The position numbers and the translations under genes were made by a program. The notes beneath the pieces were generated by a model. It ran no database searches. It saw only the letters and a list, made by a program, of their open reading frames with translations, and had not been told where the DNA came from. Below are positions 25,726 through 33,757 of a stretch of DNA of 64,000 bases, in pieces. How positions within the stretch are numbered: the first letter of the stretch is position 1; every line of letters begins with the position of its first letter. This stretch comes from Gammaproteobacteria bacterium (lineage in GTDB: Bacteria; Pseudomonadota; Gammaproteobacteria; Steroidobacterales; Rariloculaceae). Location: assembly GCA_017577365.1 (NCBI GenBank), contig PKRJ01000003.1:54518-118517 (forward strand). Reading direction: 5' to 3'.

Positions 25726-26190
25726 ATGTCCGTACAGGCACATAACCTCCGTTCCGGGGAGCTAGCGGAGCTGCTCCACGAGCGCTTCTCGCGGCTTTCC
25801 AGGCAGCTTCGTCACATGGAACTGCCGGCGGGCATGACGCCGGAGCGGCTGAGCACGCTTGCGGTCATCGACCGTAACGGTCCGATCTCGGTCACCGCCC
25901 TCGCCGATCGGGAGATGGTTCGTCCCGCGACAATGTCTCGAATGGTGTCGGCGCTCGTCGACGAAGGCTTGGTGCGGCGGCGCGAGGACAAGACGGACGG
26001 TCGAGGCGTCCTCGTGAGCGTCACGCCCAAGGGACGGCGCGTCTATCGACGTGCGCAGCAGCAACGCCTGGAGCAGCTGGCGGAAGCTCTCAACGAGCTG
26101 ACCCCGGAGCAGCTTTCAGCGATGCGCGAGCTCGCGGCCGTGCTCGAACGGCTAACGGCCGCGCTCGACGGCACGTCGTCGGCGGATTGA
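25726..26190 (+). CDS. MarR family transcriptional regulator
   Basis: A 154-residue winged-helix regulator. The recognition region is plain: GPISVTALADREMVRPATMS followed by RMVSALVDEGLVRRREDKTD, then the wing GVLVSVTPKGRRVYRRA. The flanking helices at both ends form the dimer interface. MarR proteins usually repress a neighbouring transporter or enzyme and respond to phenolic or oxidant ligands. No obvious target is adjacent. ATG at 25726 with a GAGGT site; the frame is open 25 codons upstream. A GC-rich hairpin directly after the stop is a plausible terminator. Confidence 0.9.
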   Translation: MSVQAHNLRSGELAELLHERFSRLSRQLRHMELPAGMTPERLSTLAVIDRNGPISVTALADREMVRPATMSRMVSALVDEGLVRRREDKTDGRGVLVSVTPKGRRVYRRAQQQRLEQLAEALNELTPEQLSAMRELAAVLERLTAALDGTSSAD

Positions 26191-26224
26191 AACCGCGCCG
26201 GCGTCCGTTGCCGCCGACGCGGTT
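26191..26224 (+). terminator. Terminator-like hairpin after the MarR gene; gap to 26491
   Basis: Immediately after the MarR stop, AACCGCG pairs with CGCGGTT and CGGCG with CGCCG around an 8-base loop. There is no T tract, so termination strength is uncertain. In the remaining gap up to the GAF-GGDEF gene (about 300 bases in all) I see no gene and no clear promoter. Confidence 0.4.
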
Positions 26225-26491
26225 GCGGGCTAGCGGCTCGGGCGACCATCGGTCAAGGCTCACGAAGCCGGTCGAGGCTCGGCGACTGTCGGGTGTGTCC
26301 CGATACCCGGCCCGCGCGGCGATGTCGACTCCGTCACTCCGCGCCGCGAATCGGCGACGCTTCGAGACGCTGATCACGGCCGGGAGCGGCAAGCGGGGGT
26401 ACGCTCGATCGAGTCGCCTTCATAAGTCCCGCGAACGGTGTCCCATACCGGTACCCCGCTCCTGAGCCGAACGATCGCCAGCACGGCGACG

Positions 26492-27490
26492 ATGAGACTC
26501 GTCCACCCGCCGATGCTGGATCTGCTCTATACGCCTCTCGAGGAGCGCTTCGAGCGAATCACGCGCATCGCACGCCGCGCGCTCGACGTGCCCGTCGCCG
26601 CGATCACTTTGCTCTCCGCGGAGAAGCAATGGTTCAAGTCCGTGGCCGGTTGGGCCGTCTCGGAGCTGCCGGCCGATCTTTCCCTATGCCGGCTGACGCT
26701 CGAGGACGGCGGCACCGTGATCATTCCCGACACCCGGAACGATCCGCGGACATCCGGTCACCCCCTCGTCGTGTCGCGGCCCAAGTTCAGGTTCTATGCG
26801 GGCCACGCGCTCGCGGACGGCACCGGCATCTCCGCGGGCACATTCTGCGTCTTCGATCTGCGTCCGCGAAGGTTCACCGAAGCCGACCTGGCGTGCTTCC
26901 GCGACCTCGCGGCCCTCGCCGCGCGCGAGCTCGCCGACGAGCATCTGCGCGGAGCTCACGCCGCGCTGACGGCGAAGCTCGGCCTCGCCCGACGCCAGGC
27001 GATGATGGACTCCTTGACGAGACTATGGAATCGGCACGGCGCGATGACGCTGTTACAGGCGGCACTCGAGCACGCCGATCGCACCCGCACGCCGATCGGG
27101 ATCGCTCTTCTCGATCTGGACAACTTCAAATACATCAACGATACGTTCGGACATCAGACCGGAGACGAGGTGCTGCGCCGGATCGGCGAGCGCCTCGTCG
27201 CGAGCGTGCGCGGGTCGGATATCGTCGCTCGGCTCGGCGGCGACGAGTTCCTCGTGATCGTCGACAGCGCGGACGAGGCGACCACGTCGAGCATCATCCA
27301 ACGCGCTCTCGACGCCCTGGCACGGTCGCCGCTCACGACTCGAGACGGTCCGATACGAGTCGCGGCGAGCGCGGGCCATACCGTGCGCAAACCCGGCGAG
27401 CGCGCGAGCATCGAGGATTTGCTGGAACGGGCCGACCGGCAACTACTCGAGTCGAAGAGCGCGGGCCGAAGAAGAGCGGTCTCGCGCTGA
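26492..27490 (+). CDS. GAF-GGDEF diguanylate cyclase
   Basis: A cytoplasmic protein of about 332 residues. A GAF domain covers about residues 10-155 (EERFERITRIARRALDVPVA, then SLCRLTL and GTFCVFDLRPRRF). A short coiled linker leads into a GGDEF domain (about 175-325). The active-site motif GGDEF is intact, so c-di-GMP synthesis is expected. An RGSD five residues before it matches the RxxD inhibitory site for product feedback. The DNFKYINDTFGHQTGDEVL stretch is canonical. The start is uncertain: ATG at 26492 is used, with GTG at 26438 as alternative. The GAF ligand is unknown. No EAL partner is adjacent. Confidence 0.88.
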   Translation: MRLVHPPMLDLLYTPLEERFERITRIARRALDVPVAAITLLSAEKQWFKSVAGWAVSELPADLSLCRLTLEDGGTVIIPDTRNDPRTSGHPLVVSRPKFRFYAGHALADGTGISAGTFCVFDLRPRRFTEADLACFRDLAALAARELADEHLRGAHAALTAKLGLARRQAMMDSLTRLWNRHGAMTLLQAALEHADRTRTPIGIALLDLDNFKYINDTFGHQTGDEVLRRIGERLVASVRGSDIVARLGGDEFLVIVDSADEATTSSIIQRALDALARSPLTTRDGPIRVAASAGHTVRKPGERASIEDLLERADRQLLESKSAGRRRAVSR

Positions 27491-27497
27491 CACCGTC

Positions 27498-28274
27498 TCA
27501 GTCGACGCTGCAATCCCTCGGGTTCCAGTTGCCGCGATCGTCCTCTTTGCGGAAGTTCGAGCTGACGATATACGGCTCGGCGAGATACTCCGGGTCCTCG
27601 ACGATCGTCTTCACCACGATCCACTGCGTGCCGTCGGGCTGGTGCAGCAAGTCGAAGTACTCGGTGATGACGGCCTGCTCGCCGTAAGGCACGCCGTTCT
27701 TGCGCAGATAGCCGGGTTTGACGTTCGTCGTCGTGACCTTCAAGGTCGCGTTCACGGGCGGGCGCCCCCGCCCGCCGCCGTGCATGATCCATTCGGCGCG
27801 CGAATGGCCTTGCCACGTCGGCTCGTTTGGCGGCTCGACGTCGTCGAAATGGAACAGGCGGACTTGACGCCCGGCGTCCGCCTCGACGCGCAGCGTCTTC
27901 TCGTCTTCCCAAGAGATTCTGATGCGCCCAGGCATCCGCATGATGCCGCCCGCGCCGTACGCCTTGCAGGCGCTGCCCTCGCTCTCGTCGCGCGCCGGAT
28001 CCCAGGCGTCCGCCACGGCGCGGCCCGCGGCGGTCAGCATGATGCCTTCGTAATCGCCCTTCGGCGCGGTCATCATCCGGTAGCGCCAATCCTCGGTGAC
28101 GATCGACACCCACTGTCCGGTCAAGTCGATCGGCGCCGCCTCGCGCGGCGAAGGCTCCTGCGCCGGCGGCGGTCCGCCGCGCCCCGGCTGCCCGAGCGCT
28201 TCGCCGGTGAGCAAAGCACCGGCCGCGACCACGGCCGTGATCGCCTTCGTCCATCCTGCGATCGAACGCTGCAT
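27498..28274 (-). CDS. Exported protein of unknown function, paralogue of the protein at 29280-30146
   Basis: A 258-residue protein with an N-terminal signal peptide (hydrophobic AITAVVAAGALLTGEALGQ) and a Pro/Gly-rich linker. The mature domain starts DLTGQWVSIVTEDWRY, like small secreted beta-rich proteins. Its C-terminal half shares a clear block with the protein at 29280-30146: LKVTTTNVKPGYLRKNGVP, then AVITEYFD and EDPEYLAEP. I cannot name a family. The frame is open far upstream inside the MBL gene, but the ATG at 28274 begins the signal peptide. It is the last gene of a three-gene minus-strand unit, 8 bases after the MBL hydrolase. Confidence 0.7.
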   Translation of the reverse strand: MQRSIAGWTKAITAVVAAGALLTGEALGQPGRGGPPPAQEPSPREAAPIDLTGQWVSIVTEDWRYRMMTAPKGDYEGIMLTAAGRAVADAWDPARDESEGSACKAYGAGGIMRMPGRIRISWEDEKTLRVEADAGRQVRLFHFDDVEPPNEPTWQGHSRAEWIMHGGGRGRPPVNATLKVTTTNVKPGYLRKNGVPYGEQAVITEYFDLLHQPDGTQWIVVKTIVEDPEYLAEPYIVSSNFRKEDDRGNWNPRDCSVD

Positions 28275-28282
28275 GATCGTCG

Positions 28283-29263
28283 CTACTCCCGCTCGGTCAG
28301 GCTTCGGTACGCCGCTTCGATGAACCTCTCGGCGGTCCACGGACCCGCCCCGTAACGAGGGTCGTAGTCCTTCGTCGGCTCCGCAGCCTTGATCTGCTCG
28401 AGGGTCATGCCCTGCTCGATCATGTGCTCGAGCCGATCGCGAACGATCAGGACCATGGAGCGATAGTCGAGCACGTCGCCGAGATTGCTGATCCGCCCGT
28501 GTCCCGGGATCACGAGCGTGCCGCCGTCCTGTCCGTACACCGGAATGATCAGATCGACGATCGTATCGAGCGCGTCGATGATTCCCTGGAGACTGCCGCC
28601 GGACTCGAGATCGATGACCGGATAGCTCGTCGTCGAGAACACGTCGCCCGCCGCGATGACGTCGGAGCGGCGAAAGAAAACGATGCTGTCGCCGTCGGTG
28701 TGCGCAGCGGGAACGTGGATGATCCGGATCCCCTCGCCGTTGAAGTAGAGCCGCTTCTCCTTGTCGAAGTAAGTGCTCGTCGGCCATCCGTCGGAAGGCA
28801 AGGCGCCCTCCCCGGTCATGCTGCTCAGCCTGAACAGCACGTTCTCGTGCGACAAGATCTGCGCGCCGACGCCGGCATCCGCGATCGCCCCTTGCATGTT
28901 GCCGCCCGATACGGTGCTGCCCGCGAGGCGCAGGTTCGCATTGCCGCCCGTGTGGTCGCCATGGTGATGCGTGTTGACGATGTAGCGAAGCGGCCGATCC
29001 GACAGCTTCGCGATCGCCTCGAGGATCTTCTCGGAGAGCGGAGCGAATTGCGTGTCCACGATCAGCACGCCGTCATCGCCGACCTGGACGGTGATGTTCC
29101 CGCCAGCTCCCACGAGCATGTAGATGTTGTCGCGCACCTCGAGCGTCTGGATCTCGACCGCGCCGAAATCCCGCTGCGCGACGGCATCGCCCGCCCACAA
29201 GGCCGCGACGCTCAGCATCGCGCCGAGCGCGGCCATCGGAAACAGCGTCGCGTGCGATCTCAT
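28283..29263 (-). CDS. Exported MBL-fold metallo-hydrolase
   Basis: A 326-residue metallo-beta-lactamase-fold protein with a signal peptide (residues 1-30, ending GDAVAQ). The zinc motif HxHxDH is at residues 99-104 (THHHGDHTGG). Further ligands are visible in AAHTDGDS, AGDVFS and PGHGRIS. The spacing resembles subclass-B3-like and quinoprotein-associated periplasmic hydrolases rather than glyoxalase II. The substrate is unknown; a periplasmic ester or lactone is an inference. It lies between two paralogous exported proteins, 16 and 8 bases away, strongly suggesting one functional unit. Confidence 0.85.
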   Translation of the reverse strand: MRSHATLFPMAALGAMLSVAALWAGDAVAQRDFGAVEIQTLEVRDNIYMLVGAGGNITVQVGDDGVLIVDTQFAPLSEKILEAIAKLSDRPLRYIVNTHHHGDHTGGNANLRLAGSTVSGGNMQGAIADAGVGAQILSHENVLFRLSSMTGEGALPSDGWPTSTYFDKEKRLYFNGEGIRIIHVPAAHTDGDSIVFFRRSDVIAAGDVFSTTSYPVIDLESGGSLQGIIDALDTIVDLIIPVYGQDGGTLVIPGHGRISNLGDVLDYRSMVLIVRDRLEHMIEQGMTLEQIKAAEPTKDYDPRYGAGPWTAERFIEAAYRSLTERE

Positions 29264-29279
29264 CCGGGCCGTCCTCCGC

Positions 29280-30146
29280 TCACTCCGCCGCCTTCGCCGG
29301 CAGCAACTCCTTCAGCCTCTCGCGGTACTCCGGGTACATCGTCCTCGCGCCGCCCATCGCGGCCTCGAACGGAATGCCGTGCTTCTCCGCGAACTCGTGC
29401 AGGAACGGGTTCTGGCCCGGCAAGTAGTGCGGGAAGTAATCCGCCGGCAGCACGACCTCGACGACGCTCTCGCACGGATACGCGCCGATTCGATCCGTCT
29501 CGCTGAGCACGTAGTCCCGCGACCTGAAGAACGGCTCCTCGAGGTAGACCGGATCCTGAACGTAGACGGTCCACGTGAGATGGTTGCCGTGCCGGATGAA
29601 ATGCTCCGTGACGACGGCGCGATCGCTGCGCGCAACGCCGTTCCTGCGCAGCCACCCTTCCTTCAGATGCGTCGTCGTGACCTTGAGCGTGCGGCCTTCC
29701 CACTCGCCGGTGGAGAAGCCCATCGACGTGTGCTCGGCGAGCTCCGGCGGATGAGGACGGCCGTCCATCCAGATCGTCCGCACCGTGTTCCACGCGAAGT
29801 GCTGGATGTGAATCGCGATCAGCTCCTGCGTGACGGTATCGATCTCCTCCCAGATCCTGATGTCGGCGAAGCTGTTCGCGTAATCGGCGGGATGGACGCG
29901 GCATTGATAGTGCGGCAGCGACAGGATCGACGCGCTCCAGCTTTGCGCGCGAAGACGATTGGCGTCGTTCAGCGGCAGCCCGGCGTAGTCGCCGAGCTCC
30001 GGCCCGGGAATGCGGTCGGGATAGTCCTCGCCGTAAGTAGCGGTCCAAACTCCCGCGAGGTTGACCTGCGCCTCGGCGACGTTCACGCCGACGAACGTTA
30101 CCGCAATGAGCGCTCCGCCCATCCCGAGACGGGAGACATGGAGCAT
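29280..30146 (-). CDS. Exported protein of unknown function, paralogue of the protein at 27498-28274
   Basis: A 288-residue protein with a signal peptide (GGALIAVTFVGVNVAEAQ). The mature protein starts VNLAGVWTATYGEDYPDR. It shares with the downstream paralogue the block LKVTTTHLKEGWLRRNGVA, then AVVTEHFIRHG and QDPVYLEEPFF. It adds a distinct C-terminal extension (LPADYFPHYLPGQNPFL). Two Cys could form a disulfide. No catalytic motif is recognised; a ligand-binding or secreted-enzyme role is open. ATG with a GAGGAGG site. It is the first gene of the minus-strand unit and divergent from the SnoaL-like operon. Confidence 0.7.
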   Translation of the reverse strand: MLHVSRLGMGGALIAVTFVGVNVAEAQVNLAGVWTATYGEDYPDRIPGPELGDYAGLPLNDANRLRAQSWSASILSLPHYQCRVHPADYANSFADIRIWEEIDTVTQELIAIHIQHFAWNTVRTIWMDGRPHPPELAEHTSMGFSTGEWEGRTLKVTTTHLKEGWLRRNGVARSDRAVVTEHFIRHGNHLTWTVYVQDPVYLEEPFFRSRDYVLSETDRIGAYPCESVVEVVLPADYFPHYLPGQNPFLHEFAEKHGIPFEAAMGGARTMYPEYRERLKELLPAKAAE

Positions 30147-30415
30147 ACGAGCCCTCCTCGATGGCTGGCGGACGACGTTCGAGTCCTTGCCGTTCCCACG
30201 CGCTGAGACCGTGCGCGCGAAGCGCCCGTGGGAAGGCTGCGCCGCCGGGTAGCCGCAATGCTAACACAACGTCGACGAGCGCCAACGAGCGCGCGCGGCC
30301 GTCTTCTCTTTGCGAGAACTCGACGGCTCGCGTGCGCGTGGCGAGCGTGGACAGGCGTCGCGGGCACCCACACAATACGGGCCTCGGCCGCTCGGCGGCG
30401 AGGGGGAGGAAACCG

Positions 30416-30832
30416 ATGAGCAACGGCGAAGAGACGCGCAACGAGCGGCTCGTCCGCACGTTTTTCGAAGCGCTCAGCTCCGGCGATCTCGAAGCGGTGA
30501 GACCGCTGATTCACGTCGACGGCAGCTGGGAGGCGACGGGCAAGACCATTCCCGGAGCCGGCATCACGAGAGGAAGGGACAAGATCATCGACGAGCTGCT
30601 CGCTCCGATCCGCGGTCTCTTCAAGCCCGGCGATCCGAAAGTGAGGGTCCTGCGCGTTTTCGGTAAGAACGAGTGGGTCGCCGCAGAGTGCGAAGCCTAC
30701 GGCACGCTCGCAAGCGGCAAGCCCTACGAGAACCGCTACGCGTGGATCTTCGAGATCCGCGACGACAAGCTGTACGCGATCCGCGAGTACATGGATACCG
30801 CTTACATCCTTCAGCAGCTGTCAGAGTCATGA
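30416..30832 (+). CDS. SnoaL/NTF2-like domain protein
   Basis: A 138-residue single-domain protein with the cone-shaped NTF2-like fold pattern: the helix NERLVRTFFEALSSGDLEAV, GSWEATGKTIPGAGITRG, and C-terminal beta-strands (NRYAWIFEIRDDKLYAIREY). This superfamily includes ketosteroid isomerases, SnoaL cyclases and limonene-epoxide hydrolases. The sequence does not settle which. A strong GGAGGA site precedes the ATG. Its stop overlaps the ATG of the FAD oxidoreductase (ATGA), so the proteins probably act on the same small-molecule pathway. Confidence 0.82.
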   Translation: MSNGEETRNERLVRTFFEALSSGDLEAVRPLIHVDGSWEATGKTIPGAGITRGRDKIIDELLAPIRGLFKPGDPKVRVLRVFGKNEWVAAECEAYGTLASGKPYENRYAWIFEIRDDKLYAIREYMDTAYILQQLSES

Positions 30833-32400
30833 GCGAGACGTACGACATCGTCACGATCGGCTCCGGCCATAACGGCCTCGTCGCGGCCGCGTATCTCGCC
30901 GCGGCGGGCAAGAAAACCCTGGTCCTCGAGCGCAACGCGTGGTTCGGCGGCGGCGTCGTGACGCGCGAGCTGACGCTGCCGGGCTTCAAGCACGATCAGC
31001 ATTCGATCGCGCACATCTTCATCCAAGGCAACCCGCTTCTCGCGAACGACGAGCTCGGGCTGAAGTCGAGGCACGGGTTGAAGTACGTCTTCCCGGAGAT
31101 GCCGATGATCTCCGTGTTCGAGGACGGCCAGACGCTCGCGCTCTACCGGGACCGCGAGAGGACCTGCGCGGAGATCGCGAAGTTCTCGCGAAAGGACGCC
31201 GAGGCCTACCGCCGGCTCGCCGAGCAGGCGGCCGCGTGGCTGCCGATGGTGCGCGCCGGGCTCTACTCGCCCCCGACGCCGCTCGGCGCGACTTACGCGA
31301 TGCTCGATCAGAGCCGCGAGGGTCGCGAGCTCTGGCGGACGATGCAGATGAGCATGCACGACCTGCTCGAGGAATGGTTCGAGAACGAGCGCGTCATCAT
31401 GCACTTCGCCCGAATCGCGGGCGAGAACCTCGTCTCGCCCGACGAGAAGGCGACGGGCTTCGGCGTCTTCGTGTTCGTCGGTTTTCTCGAGGCCTACGGG
31501 ATCGGCGTGCCGATCGGGGGCTCCGGCAGCCTCACCGACGCGCTGATCGCGAGCATTCGCGAGAACGGCGGCGAAGTGCTCGCGAGCTCCGACGTCGCGC
31601 GCGTGCTCGTGCGGAACGGCCGCGCGGTCGGCGTCGAGCTCACGGACGGACGCAAGTACGAGGCCCGCGACGCGGTGATCGGCGCGCTGCATCCGCACGA
31701 TATCGGCAAGATGGTCGAGGGTCTCGCGCCGGAGGTCGTTCGCGACGCCGAGCGCACGCACATCTCGACCGTCGGCTGCATCACGCTGATCGCGGCGCTC
31801 GAGCGGCCGCTGCGCTTCCGCGCGGGCGATCACGTCCGGGGAGCGATGATCGAGCTCTTGCCGAACAGCTACGACACGATGCGGAAGTCCTTCGACAACG
31901 TCCGCTACGGCGAGCTCATGGACTATCCCCTGATCGGCGTTGCGTCGATGACGATGTTCGATCCGTCGCGCGCCCCGGCGGGCAAGGCGACGATGCACGC
32001 GTGGGACTACGTGCCTTACGAGCGCGCCGACGGCAAGAGCTGGGACGACACGAAGGCGAGCTACGTCGACCGCATGCTCGAGCACATGTCGAGGTTCATC
32101 GAGAACCTGCCCGCCGACGTGCTGGCGTGGCATAGCGACAGCCCGGTCGACATGGAGAGGACTTCGTCGAGCTTCCGCAGGGGCGATCTGCACGGCATCG
32201 CGGCGACGACCTACCAGTATGGCGCCCACCGTCCGACGCCCGATCTCGGGCAGAACACCGTGCCGGGCTGCGAGCGGCTCTACCTCGTCGGTCCGTTTCA
32301 GCATCCGGGCGGCGGCGTCTTCGGCGCGGGCCGGGCGACCGCGATCCGTGTCTTCGACGATCTCGGTCTCGATTTCTCGAAGGTCGGCGCGCGTCAATGA
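30829..32400 (+). CDS. FAD-dependent phytoene-desaturase-like oxidoreductase (PYROXD2-like)
   Basis: A 523-residue flavoprotein. The N-terminal dinucleotide motif is IVTIGSGHNGLVAAAYLAAA, followed by LERNAWFGGGVVTREL. The C-terminal FAD motif is LYLVGPFQHPGGGVFGAGRA. The overall pattern fits the phytoene-dehydrogenase/PYROXD2 branch of isoprenoid or polyene oxidoreductases. No other carotenoid genes are nearby, so carotenoid synthesis is unlikely. It overlaps the SnoaL-like gene upstream and a small 73-residue gene downstream, each by ATGA, making a tight three-gene operon. Confidence 0.87.
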   Translation: MSETYDIVTIGSGHNGLVAAAYLAAAGKKTLVLERNAWFGGGVVTRELTLPGFKHDQHSIAHIFIQGNPLLANDELGLKSRHGLKYVFPEMPMISVFEDGQTLALYRDRERTCAEIAKFSRKDAEAYRRLAEQAAAWLPMVRAGLYSPPTPLGATYAMLDQSREGRELWRTMQMSMHDLLEEWFENERVIMHFARIAGENLVSPDEKATGFGVFVFVGFLEAYGIGVPIGGSGSLTDALIASIRENGGEVLASSDVARVLVRNGRAVGVELTDGRKYEARDAVIGALHPHDIGKMVEGLAPEVVRDAERTHISTVGCITLIAALERPLRFRAGDHVRGAMIELLPNSYDTMRKSFDNVRYGELMDYPLIGVASMTMFDPSRAPAGKATMHAWDYVPYERADGKSWDDTKASYVDRMLEHMSRFIENLPADVLAWHSDSPVDMERTSSSFRRGDLHGIAATTYQYGAHRPTPDLGQNTVPGCERLYLVGPFQHPGGGVFGAGRATAIRVFDDLGLDFSKVGARQ

Positions 32401-32618
32401 TCCTCTACTCGCCCGACAACTCCGCGCTGATGGAGATCCAAAGCCTCGAGCGCAGCGGCGACGAGCTCGTGATCAAAGGCAAGGTCTTCGGGACGATGCC
32501 GATCACGGCACGCCTCAAGCCCGAGCAGGCGCGAAAAGGCTTGAAGCTCCTGAGGCCGCGGCTCGTGCTGTTCTTGCTATCGATGCTGTTCAGGCGCTCG
32601 GCTGACGGAGGCCGCTGA
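32397..32618 (+). CDS. Small hypothetical protein with C-terminal hydrophobic segment
   Basis: A 73-residue protein translated from the ATGA overlap with the oxidoreductase. The N-terminal 50 residues are a soluble, beta-prone region (SLERSGDELVIKGKVFGTMP), and residues about 53-66 form a short hydrophobic stretch (RLVLFLLSMLF) ended by basic residues, which may anchor it to the membrane. I know of no named family. The coupled start and lack of spacing argue that it is a real accessory subunit of the operon. Confidence 0.65.
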   Translation: MILYSPDNSALMEIQSLERSGDELVIKGKVFGTMPITARLKPEQARKGLKLLRPRLVLFLLSMLFRRSADGGR

Positions 32619-32664
32619 GCGCGACGCGGGGAAGCTCACGGCCCGACGACGGACGCGCGCGTCG

Positions 32665-33708
32665 TCAGGCCTCTCGATCGATAACCTCCCGCCGCCACTC
32701 CTGCACGATCGCGTTCATCGCGTCCTGCTCGATCAGGAACGCGTCGTGCCCGTGCTCGGACTCGAGCACCGCGAGCCGGGCTCGCGGCATGTAGCGCGCG
32801 AGCTCGCGCTGCTCGTCGAGCGGATACAAGATGTCCGTGTCGACGCCGACCACGAGCGCGGGCTGCTTCACACCCGAAAGCACGTCGAAATAGTCTCCGC
32901 GGCCGCGCGAGACGTCGTGCGTGTCCATCGACTGCGTGAGCCTGACGTAGCAATTCGCGTCGAACCGGCGCACGAGCTTCTCGCCCTGATGCTCGAGATA
33001 GCTTTCGACCGCGAAGCGCGTCCGGCCGCGGAACTCGTTGCGCTCCCGGCCGAAGCGCCGCTCGTACGATGCGAACGAGCGGTACGAGATCATCGCGATC
33101 ATCCGCGCGATCGAAAGCCCGACCTCGGGCCCTTCTCCCGGCGGATAACGGCCGCCTTGCCACGAGGGATCGGCGAAAATCGCCTGTCGCTGCGTCTCGC
33201 TCCAGCCGATGCACCAGGCCGAATGGCGGCCGCCGACGCCGATCGGCACGACCCCGCCGACGAAATCGCCGAAGAACGCCCATTCGAGCGCCTGCATCCC
33301 GCCCATCGACCCCCCGATCGCGAAGCGCACTCTCCGCACGCCGAGCCGCTCGAGCAGGAGCCGGTGAAGCGCGACGGTGTCGCGGATCGTCGGGATCGGA
33401 AAATCGGCGCCGTAGGGCCGTCCGGTCGCCGGGTTCGTCGTGATCGGCGACGCGGTGCCGTACGGCGACGCGAGGACGTTCGCGCAGACGATGAAATCCC
33501 GATCGGTATCGAGCGCACGCCCCCGACCGAGCAACGCTCCCCACCACGCCGCCACGTCCGCGTTCCCGGTCAACGCGTGGCACACGACGACCGCGTTGGC
33601 GCCGTCGGGCGCAAGGCGGCCCCATGTCCGGTAGGCGACCGGTACCTGCTCGAGCGTCGTGCCGTCCTCGAGCGTGAAACGCGGAATGATCTCTACGCCT
33701 TCGTTCAC
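32665..33708 (-). CDS. metX: Homoserine O-acyltransferase MetX
   Basis: A 347-residue alpha/beta-hydrolase-fold enzyme that acylates homoserine in methionine synthesis. The nucleophile elbow is GGSMGGMQALEW (catalytic Ser), with the acidic residue in DTDILYPLDEQ and the catalytic His in SEHGHDAFL. MetX proteins may use acetyl- or succinyl-CoA, and I cannot decide which by eye. It follows metY by 49 bases on the same strand, and both depend on homoserine from thrA in this window. A 7-base inverted repeat over the stop (32645-32666) may act as a hairpin between the convergent genes. Confidence 0.92.
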   Translation of the reverse strand: MNEGVEIIPRFTLEDGTTLEQVPVAYRTWGRLAPDGANAVVVCHALTGNADVAAWWGALLGRGRALDTDRDFIVCANVLASPYGTASPITTNPATGRPYGADFPIPTIRDTVALHRLLLERLGVRRVRFAIGGSMGGMQALEWAFFGDFVGGVVPIGVGGRHSAWCIGWSETQRQAIFADPSWQGGRYPPGEGPEVGLSIARMIAMISYRSFASYERRFGRERNEFRGRTRFAVESYLEHQGEKLVRRFDANCYVRLTQSMDTHDVSRGRGDYFDVLSGVKQPALVVGVDTDILYPLDEQRELARYMPRARLAVLESEHGHDAFLIEQDAMNAIVQEWRREVIDREA

Positions 33709-33757
33709 TTCGAAACGGTGGCCGCGGCGCCGGCCGCGGGCACCCCTGCCTTCCCGC

